Positions 53,381 through 63,181 of a stretch of 64,000 nt of DNA are shown piece after piece; within the stretch, counting starts at the first letter, position 1, and every line of letters starts with the position of its first letter. Origin of the DNA: Pleionea sp. CnH1-48 (GTDB lineage Bacteria > Pseudomonadota > Gammaproteobacteria > Enterobacterales > Kangiellaceae); contig NZ_JAMXSB010000016.1 of assembly GCF_024124665.1 (NCBI RefSeq), forward strand, positions 1 to 64,000, given 5' to 3'. The position numbers and the translations under genes are program-made. Below the pieces are notes generated by a model. It worked only from the letters and a program-made list of their open reading frames with translations. It was not told the DNA's origin and did not search any database.

Positions 53381-54702
53381 AGATCACATTCCGCTAAGTG
53401 TTGTTGGTTGCCAAACAATTCGGCAATGACTGGACGCAGATAAGCACCAATGGCTTCATGTTTCACGCCATCGATCAATTCGTTAATAAAGCCAAAGCTC
53501 AACATTCTTTCGGCTTCTTCACGAGAAATTCCGCGCGATAACAAATAAAACAGTGCATTGTTATCCATCTGGCTTACGGTCGCGCCGTGAGCACAGCGAA
53601 CGTCGTCGGCATAAATTTCAAGTTCTGGCTTAGTATTGATTTCTGCTTTATTAGATAACAACAGATTTTTGTTGCTTAGCTCTGCCAGTGTCTTTTGTGC
53701 TTGTGGATGAATATGAATACGGCCATTAAAAACAGCTTTACTGTTGTCATCCATAATACCGCGGAAAACTTCACTGGTTGTGCAATGAGGAACCGCGTGT
53801 TCCATGTTGGTATGGTAATCAACATGTTGACGATTTTTCGTTAAGTAAACACCGTTCACGTCACTGTGTGCGCCAGAACCTTGATAGTTAACTTCAATAT
53901 CAATGCGTTTAATTTTTCCACCCAAAGCAAGATGGAAGCTGTTCAACTGAGCATCGCGTTGCAAGTTGGCATGCATGGCACCTAAGTGAATCATTTGCTC
54001 GTCTTCAAGATGAAGGCGGTAGTGATGCAGGTGAGCATTATTGCCCAGTTCGATTTCAGTTAACTGATTAAACAAACTGTTACCATTGCTTTCAACCGAG
54101 GCAAAGTGTTCTATTACAGCTGCCTGAGCATTATCTTCTACAACAAAAAGGTGGCGTGATTGAGCCGTCGCTGCCTGAGTTTGGCTTGAAGCATAATGAA
54201 CGACATGAATAGGGGATGCCGTTTGACCTTTAGCTACATGGATGAGCAACCCATCATGGGTCAGGCTGCCATTTAAATGCGTGAAAATATTGCTGCTATT
54301 GCCTGAAGCTTTGCCTAGATAGTTTTGAATCAAGGCTTGTTGCTTTTCGTTCGCTTCACTGAAAAGACAAACACTGGCATTAGAGTCGATATCTAGTTGT
54401 GAGCGAGTTGCATCGAATACACCGTCAACAAACACTAACGTTTGCGCGTTCAGATTTTCAATCGCATAAGCTGATTCATCGATGGTTGATGAGGCTTGAC
54501 TTGGCTGATTGAAGTTGGCTTGTTGTAACGCGTTGAGGCTGGTGTATTTCCAGTTTTCTGTCTTGCGAGTCGGCCACTGATTTTGACTAAAGCGAGTCTG
54601 TTGTTGAAGACGAAAATCTGCCAACCATTGAGTTTTGCTTTGTGACTCATGTGAAGACACAAAGGTTGTCGCTTGATCAATAAAGTTCATTGTTTCTGAC
54701 AT
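53377..54702 (-). CDS. sufD: SufD, SufBCD scaffold component
   Basis: The 441-residue beta-helix protein has CTTSEVFRGIMDDNSKAVFN and DVRCAHGATVSQMDNNALFY, typical of SufD, with the conserved His in RCAHG. It forms the scaffold with SufB and SufC. It lies 2 bases after sufC. Confidence 0.96.
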   Translation of the reverse strand: MSETMNFIDQATTFVSSHESQSKTQWLADFRLQQQTRFSQNQWPTRKTENWKYTSLNALQQANFNQPSQASSTIDESAYAIENLNAQTLVFVDGVFDATRSQLDIDSNASVCLFSEANEKQQALIQNYLGKASGNSSNIFTHLNGSLTHDGLLIHVAKGQTASPIHVVHYASSQTQAATAQSRHLFVVEDNAQAAVIEHFASVESNGNSLFNQLTEIELGNNAHLHHYRLHLEDEQMIHLGAMHANLQRDAQLNSFHLALGGKIKRIDIEVNYQGSGAHSDVNGVYLTKNRQHVDYHTNMEHAVPHCTTSEVFRGIMDDNSKAVFNGRIHIHPQAQKTLAELSNKNLLLSNKAEINTKPELEIYADDVRCAHGATVSQMDNNALFYLLSRGISREEAERMLSFGFINELIDGVKHEAIGAYLRPVIAELFGNQQHLAECDL

Positions 54703-54704
54703 TG

Positions 54705-55454
54705 TCAGGCAACCTCTCCCTCGATCCAGCCGTAGCCTTTCTCTTCTAATTCTAGTGCTAATTCTTTGCCGCCAGATTTGACAATTTTGCCATCCGCTAA
54801 CACGTGAACGTAATCTGGAACGATGAAATCCAGTAGACGTTGGTAATGAGTCACAACGACAAATGAACGATCAGGACTACGTAATGAGTTAACCCCTTGA
54901 GCAACAACCTGGAGTGCATCAATATCCAAACCAGAATCGGTTTCGTCGAGGATGCACATCTTTGGCTCTAGCATCATCATTTGCATAATTTCATTACGCT
55001 TTTTTTCGCCGCCAGAGAAACCTTCGTTAACACCGCGCTTTAAGAAGTTTTGATCCAGATTAACGGCTTTGCATTTTTCGCGCGCCAGTTTCATAAAGGA
55101 CACGGAATCAATTTCTTCTTCGCCACGATATTTGCGGATTGCATCCATTGAGGCTTTTAAGAATTCCAGGTTACTGACGCCTGGAATTTCTACAGGATAT
55201 TGGAAAGCTAAAAACAGTCCTTCACCTGCGCGTTCTTCGGGTTCAAGCTCAAGGATTTCTTTGCCTGATAAAAAGGCTTTGCCCTGAGTAACTTCGTAGC
55301 CGTCGCGGCCAGATAAAACGTTACCTAAGGTACTTTTTCCTGCACCGTTAGGACCCATAATTGCGTGTACCTCACCGGGTTTAACTTCAATGTTTAAACC
55401 TTTTAAGATGGCTTTGTCATCGACATTGGCATGCAAGTTTTCAATCGTTAACAT
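54705..55454 (-). CDS. sufC: SufC ATPase
   Basis: The 249-residue ABC-type ATPase has Walker A GPNGAGKST (34-42), signature FSGGEKKRNE and Walker B CILDETDSGLDID. It drives conformational changes of SufBD during cluster assembly. It is 24 bases after sufB. Confidence 0.97.
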   Translation of the reverse strand: MLTIENLHANVDDKAILKGLNIEVKPGEVHAIMGPNGAGKSTLGNVLSGRDGYEVTQGKAFLSGKEILELEPEERAGEGLFLAFQYPVEIPGVSNLEFLKASMDAIRKYRGEEEIDSVSFMKLAREKCKAVNLDQNFLKRGVNEGFSGGEKKRNEIMQMMMLEPKMCILDETDSGLDIDALQVVAQGVNSLRSPDRSFVVVTHYQRLLDFIVPDYVHVLADGKIVKSGGKELALELEEKGYGWIEGEVA

Positions 55455-55478
55455 CTACTTTTTTTCTCCGGTAAGATA

Positions 55479-56915
55479 CTAGCCAACAGAACCTTCAAGA
55501 CTCACTTCGAGCAGTTTGCCTGCTTCGACAGCGAATTCCATTGGTAACTCTTTAAAGACTTCTTTACAGAACCCATTCACAATCATAGAGACAGCCTTTT
55601 CTGGCTCGATTCCACGTTGCTGACATAAAAATAATTGGTCGTCACTGACTTTGGAGGTTGTCGCTTCATGCTCGACAACAGCAGCCGGGTGTTTGCTTTC
55701 GATATAAGGGAAAGTATGAGCACCACACTGATCACCAATAAGTAGTGAATCACATTGAGTATAATTACGTGCGTTTTCCGCACCTGGATTCATACGAACC
55801 AGACCACGGTAGGCATTTTGGCTTTTACCTGCCGAAATACCTTTAGAAATAATGGTTGAGCGGGTGTTTTTGCCCAGATGAATCATCTTGGTGCCAGTAT
55901 CTGCCTGCTGATAATTATTCGTTAATGCAACAGAATAGAATTCACCAATACTGTTATCACCTTTTAACACAACAGAAGGGTATTTCCAGGTGATGGCAGA
56001 ACCTGTCTCAACTTGAGTCCAGGATATTTTTGCATTCTGATGACAAATACCGCGCTTGGTTACAAAGTTGTAAATACCACCTTTACCTTCTGCATCGCCC
56101 GGATACCAGTTTTGCACTGTTGAGTATTTGATTTCAGCATCTTTCATTGCAACCAGTTCGACAACCGCCGCGTGCAATTGGTTTTCGTCACGCATGGGTG
56201 CAGTACAGCCCTCAAGGTAGCTAACATAACTACCTTCGTCAGCAACAATCAATGTACGTTCGAACTGGCCCGTTTTGGCTTCGTTGATACGGAAATAGGT
56301 CGACAGCTCCATAGGGCAACGCACGCCTTTTGGAATGTAAACAAAGGAACCGTCACTGAATACTGCGCAGTTAAGTGCGGCATAGAAGTTGTCTTTTTGT
56401 GGAACAACTGAACCCAGATACTTTTTGATCAGATCTGGGTACTTATGAACGGCTTCTGAAATAGGGCAGAAAATAACGCCAGCTTCTTCTAACTTGTCAC
56501 GAAAAGTTGTGGCTACAGATACCGAGTCAAAGACTGCGTCTACTGCAACACCTGCAAGAATCGCTTGTTCATGCAGAGGAATACCTAACTTCTCATAAGT
56601 TTTGAGCAGCTCGGGATCGACTTCGTCCAAGCTCTTAGGCTTGTCTTCCATACTCTTTGGAGCCGAGTAGTAAGATACCTTATCAAATTCGACTTTGGGA
56701 TATTTTAAGTGAGCCCATTCAGGCTCTTGCATCTCTTTCCAGACTGCAAAAGCTTTTAGGCGCCATTCCAACAGCCATTCGGGCTCGCCTTTCTTTGCCG
56801 AAATCGTACGAATAACGTCTTCGTTTAAGCCGGGTGGGATGGTGTCGGTTTCTACGTCTGTTACAAAGCCTGCTTTGTAATCAGACTCAATTCTTTCATT
56901 TATTACGTCGGTCAT
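55479..56915 (-). CDS. sufB: SufB, cluster-building scaffold protein
   Basis: The 478-residue product has the SufB core: [35 protein letters not shown] and a late Cys in [20 protein letters not shown]. It receives sulfur and assembles the [4Fe-4S] cluster. It is the first gene of the structural operon. The 228 bases upstream contain a terminator-like hairpin of the regulator gene, so sufB probably has its own promoter in that gap. Confidence 0.97.
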   Translation of the reverse strand: MTDVINERIESDYKAGFVTDVETDTIPPGLNEDVIRTISAKKGEPEWLLEWRLKAFAVWKEMQEPEWAHLKYPKVEFDKVSYYSAPKSMEDKPKSLDEVDPELLKTYEKLGIPLHEQAILAGVAVDAVFDSVSVATTFRDKLEEAGVIFCPISEAVHKYPDLIKKYLGSVVPQKDNFYAALNCAVFSDGSFVYIPKGVRCPMELSTYFRINEAKTGQFERTLIVADEGSYVSYLEGCTAPMRDENQLHAAVVELVAMKDAEIKYSTVQNWYPGDAEGKGGIYNFVTKRGICHQNAKISWTQVETGSAITWKYPSVVLKGDNSIGEFYSVALTNNYQQADTGTKMIHLGKNTRSTIISKGISAGKSQNAYRGLVRMNPGAENARNYTQCDSLLIGDQCGAHTFPYIESKHPAAVVEHEATTSKVSDDQLFLCQQRGIEPEKAVSMIVNGFCKEVFKELPMEFAVEAGKLLEVSLEGSVG

Positions 56916-57043
56916 TACTCACTCTGCTCCTGATCGGCTGAGTTGGTTATTTAGCCTGATCGTCGGCTACAACTTAAGCCAGAGTAATTGGCTTCAATGA
57001 AGATAGAGTTAAGGAGGGGATTATATCAGAAATTATGTGTGGA

Positions 57044-57081
57044 CCACCAAAAATAAAAACGCACCCGGTTAACGAGTGCGT
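57044..57081 (-). terminator. terminator-like hairpin between the regulator and sufB
   Basis: On the minus strand ACGCAC (57076-57081) pairs with GTGCGT (57059-57064), with extra pairing possible inside, followed by TTTTTATTTTT. It lies after the iscR-type gene and before sufB, and would end or attenuate read-through into the suf operon. Confidence 0.7.
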
Positions 57082-57143
57082 ATTTATTGAACAGTTCTTC
57101 CATTGTGGCAGGATTTACTGCAACAATGTGCTTTAACGTAGCG

Positions 57144-57641
57144 TTATAAAGCGTAGCAAGAAGACTGCGTTAGCGGCTCTGACGTAGGCACGTTTGTTGC
57201 CGAGTCGTGGATGCCGTCTGCGTCAATGACTACCAAAGAACTCTGCTTTTGCAGAACGCTATGAAGGCTGATACCGCTTAAGAATGTATGAATTTGGCTG
57301 CTTAACTCACACCAAAGATCGTCTGCCAGGCAGTTGCTCAATTCATCGCTATCGATAGAACGAGGCTTTTTAACATCGCCAGAGTCACCGTTAACAGCAT
57401 CTACAATGCTTGCAATGCTGATATCGCTTGCTTCGTGGTTAAGCTGATATCCACCACCTGGACCACGTACACTGCGAACCAAATCATTGCGTCTTAACTT
57501 GGCGAATAACTGCTCAAGGTAAGACAATGATATTTCTTGACGACCCGAAATATCATTCAATGTTACCGGGGAGTGTTTTCCATGAATGGCTAAATCCAGC
57601 ATTGCTGTGACTGCGTAGCGCCCTTTCGTTGTGAGTCTCAT
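57144..57641 (-). CDS. IscR-type Rrf2 regulator lacking most cluster ligands
   Basis: The 165-residue product matches IscR without gaps through residue 110: MRLTTKGRYAVTAMLDLA, ISLSYLEQLFAKLRR and VRGPGGGYQL. In E. coli IscR the [2Fe-2S] ligands are C92, C98, C104 and H107. Here position 92 is Lys, 98 is Ser, 104 is Cys and 107 is Asp. Other cysteines are C111 and C162. The helix-turn-helix and E43 are kept. It sits directly upstream of the suf operon and presumably regulates it, but cluster sensing, if any, must use other ligands. A SufR- or IscR-like paralogue are both possible names. Confidence 0.9.
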   Translation of the reverse strand: MRLTTKGRYAVTAMLDLAIHGKHSPVTLNDISGRQEISLSYLEQLFAKLRRNDLVRSVRGPGGGYQLNHEASDISIASIVDAVNGDSGDVKKPRSIDSDELSNCLADDLWCELSSQIHTFLSGISLHSVLQKQSSLVVIDADGIHDSATNVPTSEPLTQSSCYAL

Positions 57642-57779
57642 AAATATTCCTACTCCAGATATATGACCTTAGTACCTCTTTGTGGGTAAGAGTATTTAGT
57701 ATCCAAATTCATCCGTCAAGTAATAATCGTTTTTCGGTATTATTATTGCTTTTCAGGGTATAAATTCAGCCTAAAGGGG

Positions 57780-58553
57780 TCATTTTATTACTTTAAGTAT
57801 GGCTTTATACACCTTCGGGTTCGCCGCTAACAATGATTCGCCATGCTTTACGGTGGGGTTCCCTGCCAAGTCACCCACAATACCACCTGCTTCTGAAACC
57901 AGTAAAGCCCCAGCAGCATAATCCCACTCTTTAAGACCAAATTCCCAGAAGCCATCATGACGACCTGCTGCGACATAAGCCAGATCTAATGAGGCACAGC
58001 CTGCGCGGCGCATATCGCCACACTCTTTATATAGAGCTTCAAACTTGCTTAAGTAGTCAGATAGTTTATCCATATCGCGGTAAGGAAAACCTGTTGCGAG
58101 CAGAGATTGCTCCAGGCCTCGAGCTTGGCTTACACGAATACGCTTGTCATTAAGTTGTGCACCGCTTCCACGGCTAGCTGTAAATAACTCTTCTCGGATG
58201 GGGTCGTAGACAACGCCTACTTCGATTCTACCTTTAACACGGCAAGCGATAGATACGGCAAAGTGGGGGACACCACGGACAAAGTTGGTTGTGCCATCAA
58301 GAGGATCGATGATCCAGACATGGTCAGAATCGCCTTGCTCACCACTTTCTTCGGCAAGAAAAGCATGGTCGGGGTAAGACTTACGAATGGTCTCAATGAT
58401 TTTTTGTTCTGCTTTATAGTCAACTTCGGTAACGAAGTCATTGCGCCCTTTGATATCGGCTTTTTTGAGTAAATCGAGATTCGCTGTTGCGCGCATAATT
58501 GTATCGCCAGCTGCACGCGCAGCGCGCACGGCTATATTTTGCAATGCCTGCAT
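57780..58553 (-). CDS. suhB: inositol-1-monophosphatase family protein SuhB
   Basis: The 257-residue product has the metal-dependent IMPase motifs: EESGEQGD, WIIDPLDGTTNFVRG and WDYAAGALLVSEAGG. In E. coli SuhB is both a phosphatase and a component of rRNA transcription antitermination complexes. suhB and trmJ are divergent here, as in E. coli, where the isc operon lies next to them. Confidence 0.95.
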   Translation of the reverse strand: MQALQNIAVRAARAAGDTIMRATANLDLLKKADIKGRNDFVTEVDYKAEQKIIETIRKSYPDHAFLAEESGEQGDSDHVWIIDPLDGTTNFVRGVPHFAVSIACRVKGRIEVGVVYDPIREELFTASRGSGAQLNDKRIRVSQARGLEQSLLATGFPYRDMDKLSDYLSKFEALYKECGDMRRAGCASLDLAYVAAGRHDGFWEFGLKEWDYAAGALLVSEAGGIVGDLAGNPTVKHGESLLAANPKVYKAILKVIK

Positions 58554-58807
58554 TGAGAGACCACCTTGTAAGAAGAACGAAACCTGATTGATCGTGCCAA
58601 CCAGATTGGGAATAGGGTTAAGGCGCGCATATTACCAAAAATTCCCTTTTTGAGAAACGCTATATTGTACAAAAAGTGAACTTTTCATAAGTTTTTTACG
58701 CCATAGATGGGTTTTATATAGGGAGATAGCTTTTCTGTCATTCCTGACCCTTTATGCAATCTGTTAGAATGGCGCCCATCATTGATGGCCTATTGGTAGT
58801 TTTATCT

Positions 58808-59539
58808 ATGTTAAACAACGTTCAGTTTGTGATGTCGCACCCTACGCATCCGGGAAATATCGGTGCTGCTGCTCGTGCAATGAAGAATATGGGGTTATCA
58901 CAACTAAGCCTGATCAATCCTAAACAGTTTCCTTGTGCAGAAGCCACGCAAAGAGCTTCGGGAGCACAGGATATCTTGGCAAATGCTGGAGTTTACGACT
59001 CGCTGGATCAAGCGATTGCAGGCAGTCGGCTGGTGGTTGGTACCAGTGCACGCAGTCGTACCTTACCCTGGCCAATGTTAGAACCCAGAGAACTGGCAGA
59101 AAAAATCGCTCAAGAACCTTCAACCCATCCTGTTGCCATCTTGTTTGGTACTGAGAACTCGGGACTGACGAACAGCGAGTTGCAACTGTGTCACTACCAT
59201 GTAGCTATTCCGGCAAACCCTAATTATTCATCGCTTAACATTGCGTCTGCCATGCAGCTAATAGCTTACGAATTGAGAATGGCGGCACTGAAGTTTGAGC
59301 ACCTTGAGACTGCATCAGAAGCCGAAGTGGATCCGGGCGAATTACCAGCAACCGCTGAGCAGATGGATCAGATGATTAAACATTTTGAGCAGGTATTGGA
59401 GTCGACTGGATACCTTGATCCCGTCAAACCCAAAATGTTGGAACTTCGATTACGTCGCCTGTTTGGAAAAGCTCAGGTGACCGACAGCGAATTTAGAATG
59501 TTGCGTGGTATCTTGGCTTCGATAAAAAAATTCGAATGA
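58808..59539 (+). CDS. trmJ: tRNA (Cm32/Um32) methyltransferase TrmJ
   Basis: The 243-residue SPOUT-fold enzyme starts MLNNVQFVMSHPTHPGNIGA, matching the E. coli TrmJ start; a frame extension of 18 codons upstream is unlikely. Knot motifs are LFGTENSGLTNSEL and IPANPNYSSLNIASAMQLIA. It 2'-O-methylates position 32 of several tRNAs. The C-terminal part (about 160-243) is the dimerisation helix region. The RBS is weak. cysE follows at about 100 bases. Confidence 0.94.
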   Translation: MLNNVQFVMSHPTHPGNIGAAARAMKNMGLSQLSLINPKQFPCAEATQRASGAQDILANAGVYDSLDQAIAGSRLVVGTSARSRTLPWPMLEPRELAEKIAQEPSTHPVAILFGTENSGLTNSELQLCHYHVAIPANPNYSSLNIASAMQLIAYELRMAALKFEHLETASEAEVDPGELPATAEQMDQMIKHFEQVLESTGYLDPVKPKMLELRLRRLFGKAQVTDSEFRMLRGILASIKKFE

Positions 59540-59636
59540 TATAGCAATCCACGTTAGTGGCTTAATTGGCTTGCTAAAAAATTAAATCCCTTCGGGCAAA
59601 ACAGATACAGATGCTCATCAGACATAGGAATCTGAT

Positions 59637-60461
59637 ATGTTTAAACGAATAAAAGAAGACATAAACAGTGTGTTTGAAAGAGACCCCGCCGCACGTCATT
59701 GGTTTGAGGTCTTGACTTGTTATCCAGGCATGCACGCCATCTGGATTTACCGTTTAAGTAATAAGCTCTGGAAATATAATTTTAAATGGTTAGCACGATT
59801 TATTGGCATGTTAGGGCGTTGGGTGAGTGGGGTTGAAATTCATCCTGGTGCTACGATTGGCAGGCGTTTCTTTATTGATCATGCGACGGGCATAGTCATT
59901 GGCGAAACCGCCATTATTGGTGATGATTGTACGCTATACCATGGTGTGACATTAGGTGGCACGACCTGGAATCCGGGTAAGCGTCATCCAACTCTTGAAG
60001 ACGATGTGGTTATTGGTGCAGGTGCCAAGGTTCTGGGGCCGATAACCGTTAAACGCGGTGCGCGCGTGGGTTCTAATGCGGTGGTCATTAAAGATGTACC
60101 CGCAGGAGCTACAGTAATTGGTATTCCTGGACATGTAGTACGCGATCAGGCGGGCAAAAACCCACAACATCGAAAGCGCATAGAGCAACTGATTGGCTTT
60201 GAGGCTTATGGCGAAAGCGCCACCACTTATGATCCCGTTGCTCAGGTTATTTCTAGCATGTTGCAACATTCTAGAGCTGTTGATTTGCAGTTAAAGCGTT
60301 GTCGAGAAGCATTAGAAGCGCAGGGCATTGATGTGGAGAATATCTCTCTGCCTGGCATTGAGATGGCAGACTTTTTGGAAGAGTATGAACTCGATCCAGC
60401 CTATGCTAGTGATGCAGAGTCTGAATCTACCAAGGCTGAAGAGTCAACATCGTCGTCTTAG
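59637..60461 (+). CDS. cysE: serine O-acetyltransferase CysE
   Basis: The 274-residue product has an N-terminal helical domain and a left-handed beta-helix with hexapeptide repeats ([51 protein letters not shown]). It makes O-acetylserine, the cysteine precursor. The C-terminus carries an extra acidic/Ser-rich tail (about 250-274) and does not end in the usual Ile used for docking to CysK, so complex formation may differ. Cysteine made here feeds IscS and SufS; cysZ at the other end of the window supplies sulfate. Confidence 0.93.
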   Translation: MFKRIKEDINSVFERDPAARHWFEVLTCYPGMHAIWIYRLSNKLWKYNFKWLARFIGMLGRWVSGVEIHPGATIGRRFFIDHATGIVIGETAIIGDDCTLYHGVTLGGTTWNPGKRHPTLEDDVVIGAGAKVLGPITVKRGARVGSNAVVIKDVPAGATVIGIPGHVVRDQAGKNPQHRKRIEQLIGFEAYGESATTYDPVAQVISSMLQHSRAVDLQLKRCREALEAQGIDVENISLPGIEMADFLEEYELDPAYASDAESESTKAEESTSSS

Positions 60462-60586
60462 AGGCTTAGCCCTGGAGATTTGTAGAACACCCTGAGTGGT
60501 CATTAAGAGAAAGTATTCTTACACTTTATATAGGTAGAGTGTCACTCGTTTTGAGTGGCAGGCAAGATAGTAGAAAGTATTAAATC

Positions 60587-61735
60587 ATGAAAACACCGAT
60601 TTACTTTGATTTCGCTGCAACGACTCCTGTTGATCCTCGAGTTGCAGAAAAGATGATGCAGTTCTTAACGCTGGATGGGCAATTTGGCAACCCAGCTTCG
60701 CGCTCGCATCGGTTCGGCTGGCAAGCTGAAGAAGCCGTCGATATTGCTCGAAATCAGGTTGCTCAGTTGGTTAAGGCCGATCCGCGCGAAATTGTTTGGA
60801 CGTCTGGAGCAACCGAGTCTGATAATTTGGCGATAAAAGGCGTTGCTGAGGCTTTTAAAGAGAAAGGCAATCATATTATTACCATGACCACTGAACATAA
60901 AGCGGTGGTTGATACTTGCATTTACCTGGAGCAAAAGGGCTGGCAAGTTACCTGGCTAACACCGGATGCTAATGGATTAGTGGATATGGAAGCTCTCGCT
61001 CAGGCCATTACTGACAAGACGGTATTGGTGAGCATTATGCAGGTGAATAACGAAACGGGTGTTGTGCAGAACATTGAAGCCATTGGCGAACTCTGTCGAC
61101 AACATAAGGTTCTATTTCATGTGGATGCCGCTCAGGCAGCAGGCAAGTTGTCGATCGATTTATCTCAGCTCCCTGTGGATTTGATGTCGTTTTCGGCCCA
61201 TAAAATTTATGGACCAAAAGGCATAGGGGCACTTTATGTTCGCCGTAGCCCAGATGTCTCGTTGGAGGCTCTCATTCACGGTGGCGGTCATGAGCGGGGA
61301 ATGCGTTCAGGCACTTTGGCTACTCATCAGATTGTAGGCATGGGTGAGGCCTTTGCTTATGCTGATGCAGAGCTGGAACAAGAAGCAGAACGCATTCAGT
61401 CATTAAAGTTAAAATTGTGGCAAGGCCTCAAGGATATTACAGGTGTTTCTCTGAACAGTTCCCTTGATGGAGCGCCAGGTATTTTGAATGTGAGTTTTGC
61501 TGGCGTAGATGGTGAAACCTTGTTGATGTCACTGCATCAACTGGCTGTATCCTCAGGCTCTGCTTGTAATTCCGCCAGTGTTGAGCCTTCTTATGTTCTT
61601 AAAGCGATGGGGTTGTCTGACGAGCTAGCATTGACCGCTATTCGTTTTAGTGTGGGTCGTTTTACCACAGAGCAAGAAATTGACTATGCTATAGAGCAGG
61701 TGAGCGAAATCGTACCTCGTTTACAGGCCTTATAA
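60587..61735 (+). CDS. iscS: cysteine desulfurase IscS (group I), short C-terminus
   Basis: The 382-residue PLP enzyme has K206 in [10 protein letters not shown] and the flexible-loop Cys, C327 in [14 protein letters not shown], as in E. coli IscS (K206, C328). It aligns throughout but ends at EIVPRLQAL, about 20 residues before the E. coli end; the lost tail is the segment known to matter for IscU binding. No iscU, iscA, hscB, hscA or fdx follows. It probably supplies sulfur for tRNA thiolation and other non-cluster pathways, while SufS serves clusters. It is 125 bases after cysE. Confidence 0.95.
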   Translation: MKTPIYFDFAATTPVDPRVAEKMMQFLTLDGQFGNPASRSHRFGWQAEEAVDIARNQVAQLVKADPREIVWTSGATESDNLAIKGVAEAFKEKGNHIITMTTEHKAVVDTCIYLEQKGWQVTWLTPDANGLVDMEALAQAITDKTVLVSIMQVNNETGVVQNIEAIGELCRQHKVLFHVDAAQAAGKLSIDLSQLPVDLMSFSAHKIYGPKGIGALYVRRSPDVSLEALIHGGGHERGMRSGTLATHQIVGMGEAFAYADAELEQEAERIQSLKLKLWQGLKDITGVSLNSSLDGAPGILNVSFAGVDGETLLMSLHQLAVSSGSACNSASVEPSYVLKAMGLSDELALTAIRFSVGRFTTEQEIDYAIEQVSEIVPRLQAL

Positions 61736-61820
61736 ATGGAGCTTTTTTGCTCCATTTTGTAGAGTTTTGAACGACAATTGTCCACTCGATAAAAATAAGG
61801 GCATATTTTAAAAAAAAGTA

Positions 61821-61848
61821 TTGCATTATTTTTGTATATCAGGATAAT
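61821..61848 (+). promoter_or_regulatory. candidate promoter of the tRNA-Lys genes
   Basis: TTGCAT (61821-61826) and GATAAT (61843-61848) are spaced by 16 bases, about 70 bases before the first tRNA. Upstream lies an A-rich run (61810-61817), like an UP element. Confidence 0.55.
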
Positions 61849-61915
61849 ACGCACCTCATCAGGCAGGGCACTGCTTGAAGCGCTGAGATAACAGCGAAAT
61901 CAAACACTTACCAGC

Positions 61916-61991
61916 GGGTTGTTAGCTCAGTCGGTAGAGCAGTTGACTTTTAATCAATTGGTCGCAGGTTCGAATCCTGCACAACCCACCA
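61916..61991 (+). tRNA. tRNA-Lys (anticodon UUU), copy 1
   Basis: A 76-base cloverleaf with acceptor GGGTTGT/ACAACCC, D arm GCTC/GAGC, anticodon stem TTGA/TCAA with loop CTTTTAA (anticodon TTT at 61949-61951), T arm GCAGG TTCGAAT CCTGC, and encoded CCA. It reads AAA and AAG codons. Confidence 0.97.
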
Positions 61992-62060
61992 TTATTCAAG
62001 GCTGTCTGTTGGGCCTTGTTCGATGTTGATACTTTCGACATCCAAAATCAACAGAGCGTT

Positions 62061-62136
62061 GGGTTGTTAGCTCAGTCGGTAGAGCAGTTGACTTTTAATC
62101 AATTGGTCGCAGGTTCGAATCCTGCACAACCCACCA
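62061..62136 (+). tRNA. tRNA-Lys (anticodon UUU), copy 2
   Basis: Identical over all 76 bases to the copy 69 bases upstream, with encoded CCA. The spacer contains a possible hairpin (GATGTT...CGACATC region). The two are probably processed from one transcript ending at the hairpin at 62147. Confidence 0.97.
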
Positions 62137-62146
62137 TTATTTTTAA

Positions 62147-62175
62147 AAACCGCAGCATCAACTGCGGTTTTTTTT
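62147..62175 (+). terminator. terminator of the tRNA-Lys transcript
   Basis: AAACCGCAG (62147-62155) pairs with CTGCGGTTT (62162-62170) and is followed by T-run to 62175, 11 bases after the second tRNA. Confidence 0.9.
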
Positions 62176-62689
62176 CGCTTGTAATTTAACCCTGCCTTCT
62201 CTCTATTTTTCTTATTATCCTCATTTTCGAGTACCCATTGGGTAATGAATGATGCGTTTTGTTGTATCCATAAAATATGAAGGAAGAGATCGTGAATCTG
62301 GAAATTCAAGAATCTCTTTTATTTGATAAGTCACAGAGTGGTATTTGAAGGGTAATATGAAACTGTATTTTAGTTTTGTTAGTTATATGCGGTTTCGGTT
62401 GCCGCAACAAGACAGAGTAAGATTGAACTAAATTATTGAATAAATGTAAAAAAGTATCGGCAAACTGGTTGAAAACAAAAACGGGATTTGATTTAATAAA
62501 TTCAACGACAGGGAGTCACCAAAACAAAATAAGGAAAATACGTAATGAAAAACTTATGTTTTGCTGCCCTGACCCATTCCCTTTTTAATAGCTGCTTTTA
62601 TAGCCAGTTTTCTATTCTTAGTCGCCGTCTTTAGACGTTCTTCGTTCACTTACACCTATTGCTTTTCGTGATATCAGCGGGGATCTGTT
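62176..62689. other. intergenic region with a possible degenerate small membrane ORF
   Basis: About 510 AT-rich bases. At 62545 an ATG with AAGGAA upstream opens a 29-codon frame (MKNLCFAALTHSLFN...). After about ten codons the +1 frame reads a hydrophobic segment IPFLIAAFIASFLFLVAVF that looks like a membrane helix. This could be a frameshifted remnant of a small membrane protein, or chance. Nothing else is recognisable. Confidence 0.3.
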
Positions 62690-63085
62690 GTGGCTAAACG
62701 ATTAATAATTACTGATGAAAATATTCTGGATGCTCGAACTTGGCTTATTAATAAATTAGGCAAAGAGGGCTTCAATTTTAAAATTGATATTGAGCGGTTG
62801 AAGGATTGCGAGTATGTGGATTCGCTGGTGGTAAACCAATTGACTCCACGGGAAACTAATCTGCTTTCTAGAGCGATTTCGGCGGCGAAAGCCAGGCGAC
62901 AAAAAAAATCACCAGGAACTCAGATGGCATCGGTACAATTGCCGAGAGATTTGGTAGAAGAATGGGTGACGGTAGCCGAACTCGTTGGTGTTCCTAAGTC
63001 AGAGATTTTGCGCCGGGCAATTGCTTCTTTCTTACAAGGTTTTCAGTCCGAGCAAATGGCCAATCCTTCTGATGTGTGTCGGTAA
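62690..63085 (+). CDS. putative ribbon-helix-helix DNA-binding protein
   Basis: The 131-residue product starts at GTG 62690 with GGGGAT upstream. The C-terminal half (about residues 78-118) reads MASVQLPRDLVEEW and then VPKSEILRRAIASFLQGF, a strand followed by two helices as in CopG/Arc-type domains. The N-terminal part is charged and helical (about 1-70). No toxin gene is adjacent. The target is unknown. Confidence 0.6.
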   Translation: MAKRLIITDENILDARTWLINKLGKEGFNFKIDIERLKDCEYVDSLVVNQLTPRETNLLSRAISAAKARRQKKSPGTQMASVQLPRDLVEEWVTVAELVGVPKSEILRRAIASFLQGFQSEQMANPSDVCR

Positions 63086-63181
63086 TATGATGATTATTGA
63101 GCACTGACTTTGCCATAAGCGGCAGGCTGTTGGCATAATAAGAGCACTTAAAATTAATAATAATTGCCAGCAGGACCGGGT

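Noticed and set aside
62067-62309. Minus-strand 80-codon frame overlapping the second tRNA-Lys, ending in GLCRIRTCDQLIKSQLLYRLS-like sequence
   Set aside because: The conserved-looking C-terminus is the antisense of the tRNA itself, a well-known source of false protein annotations.
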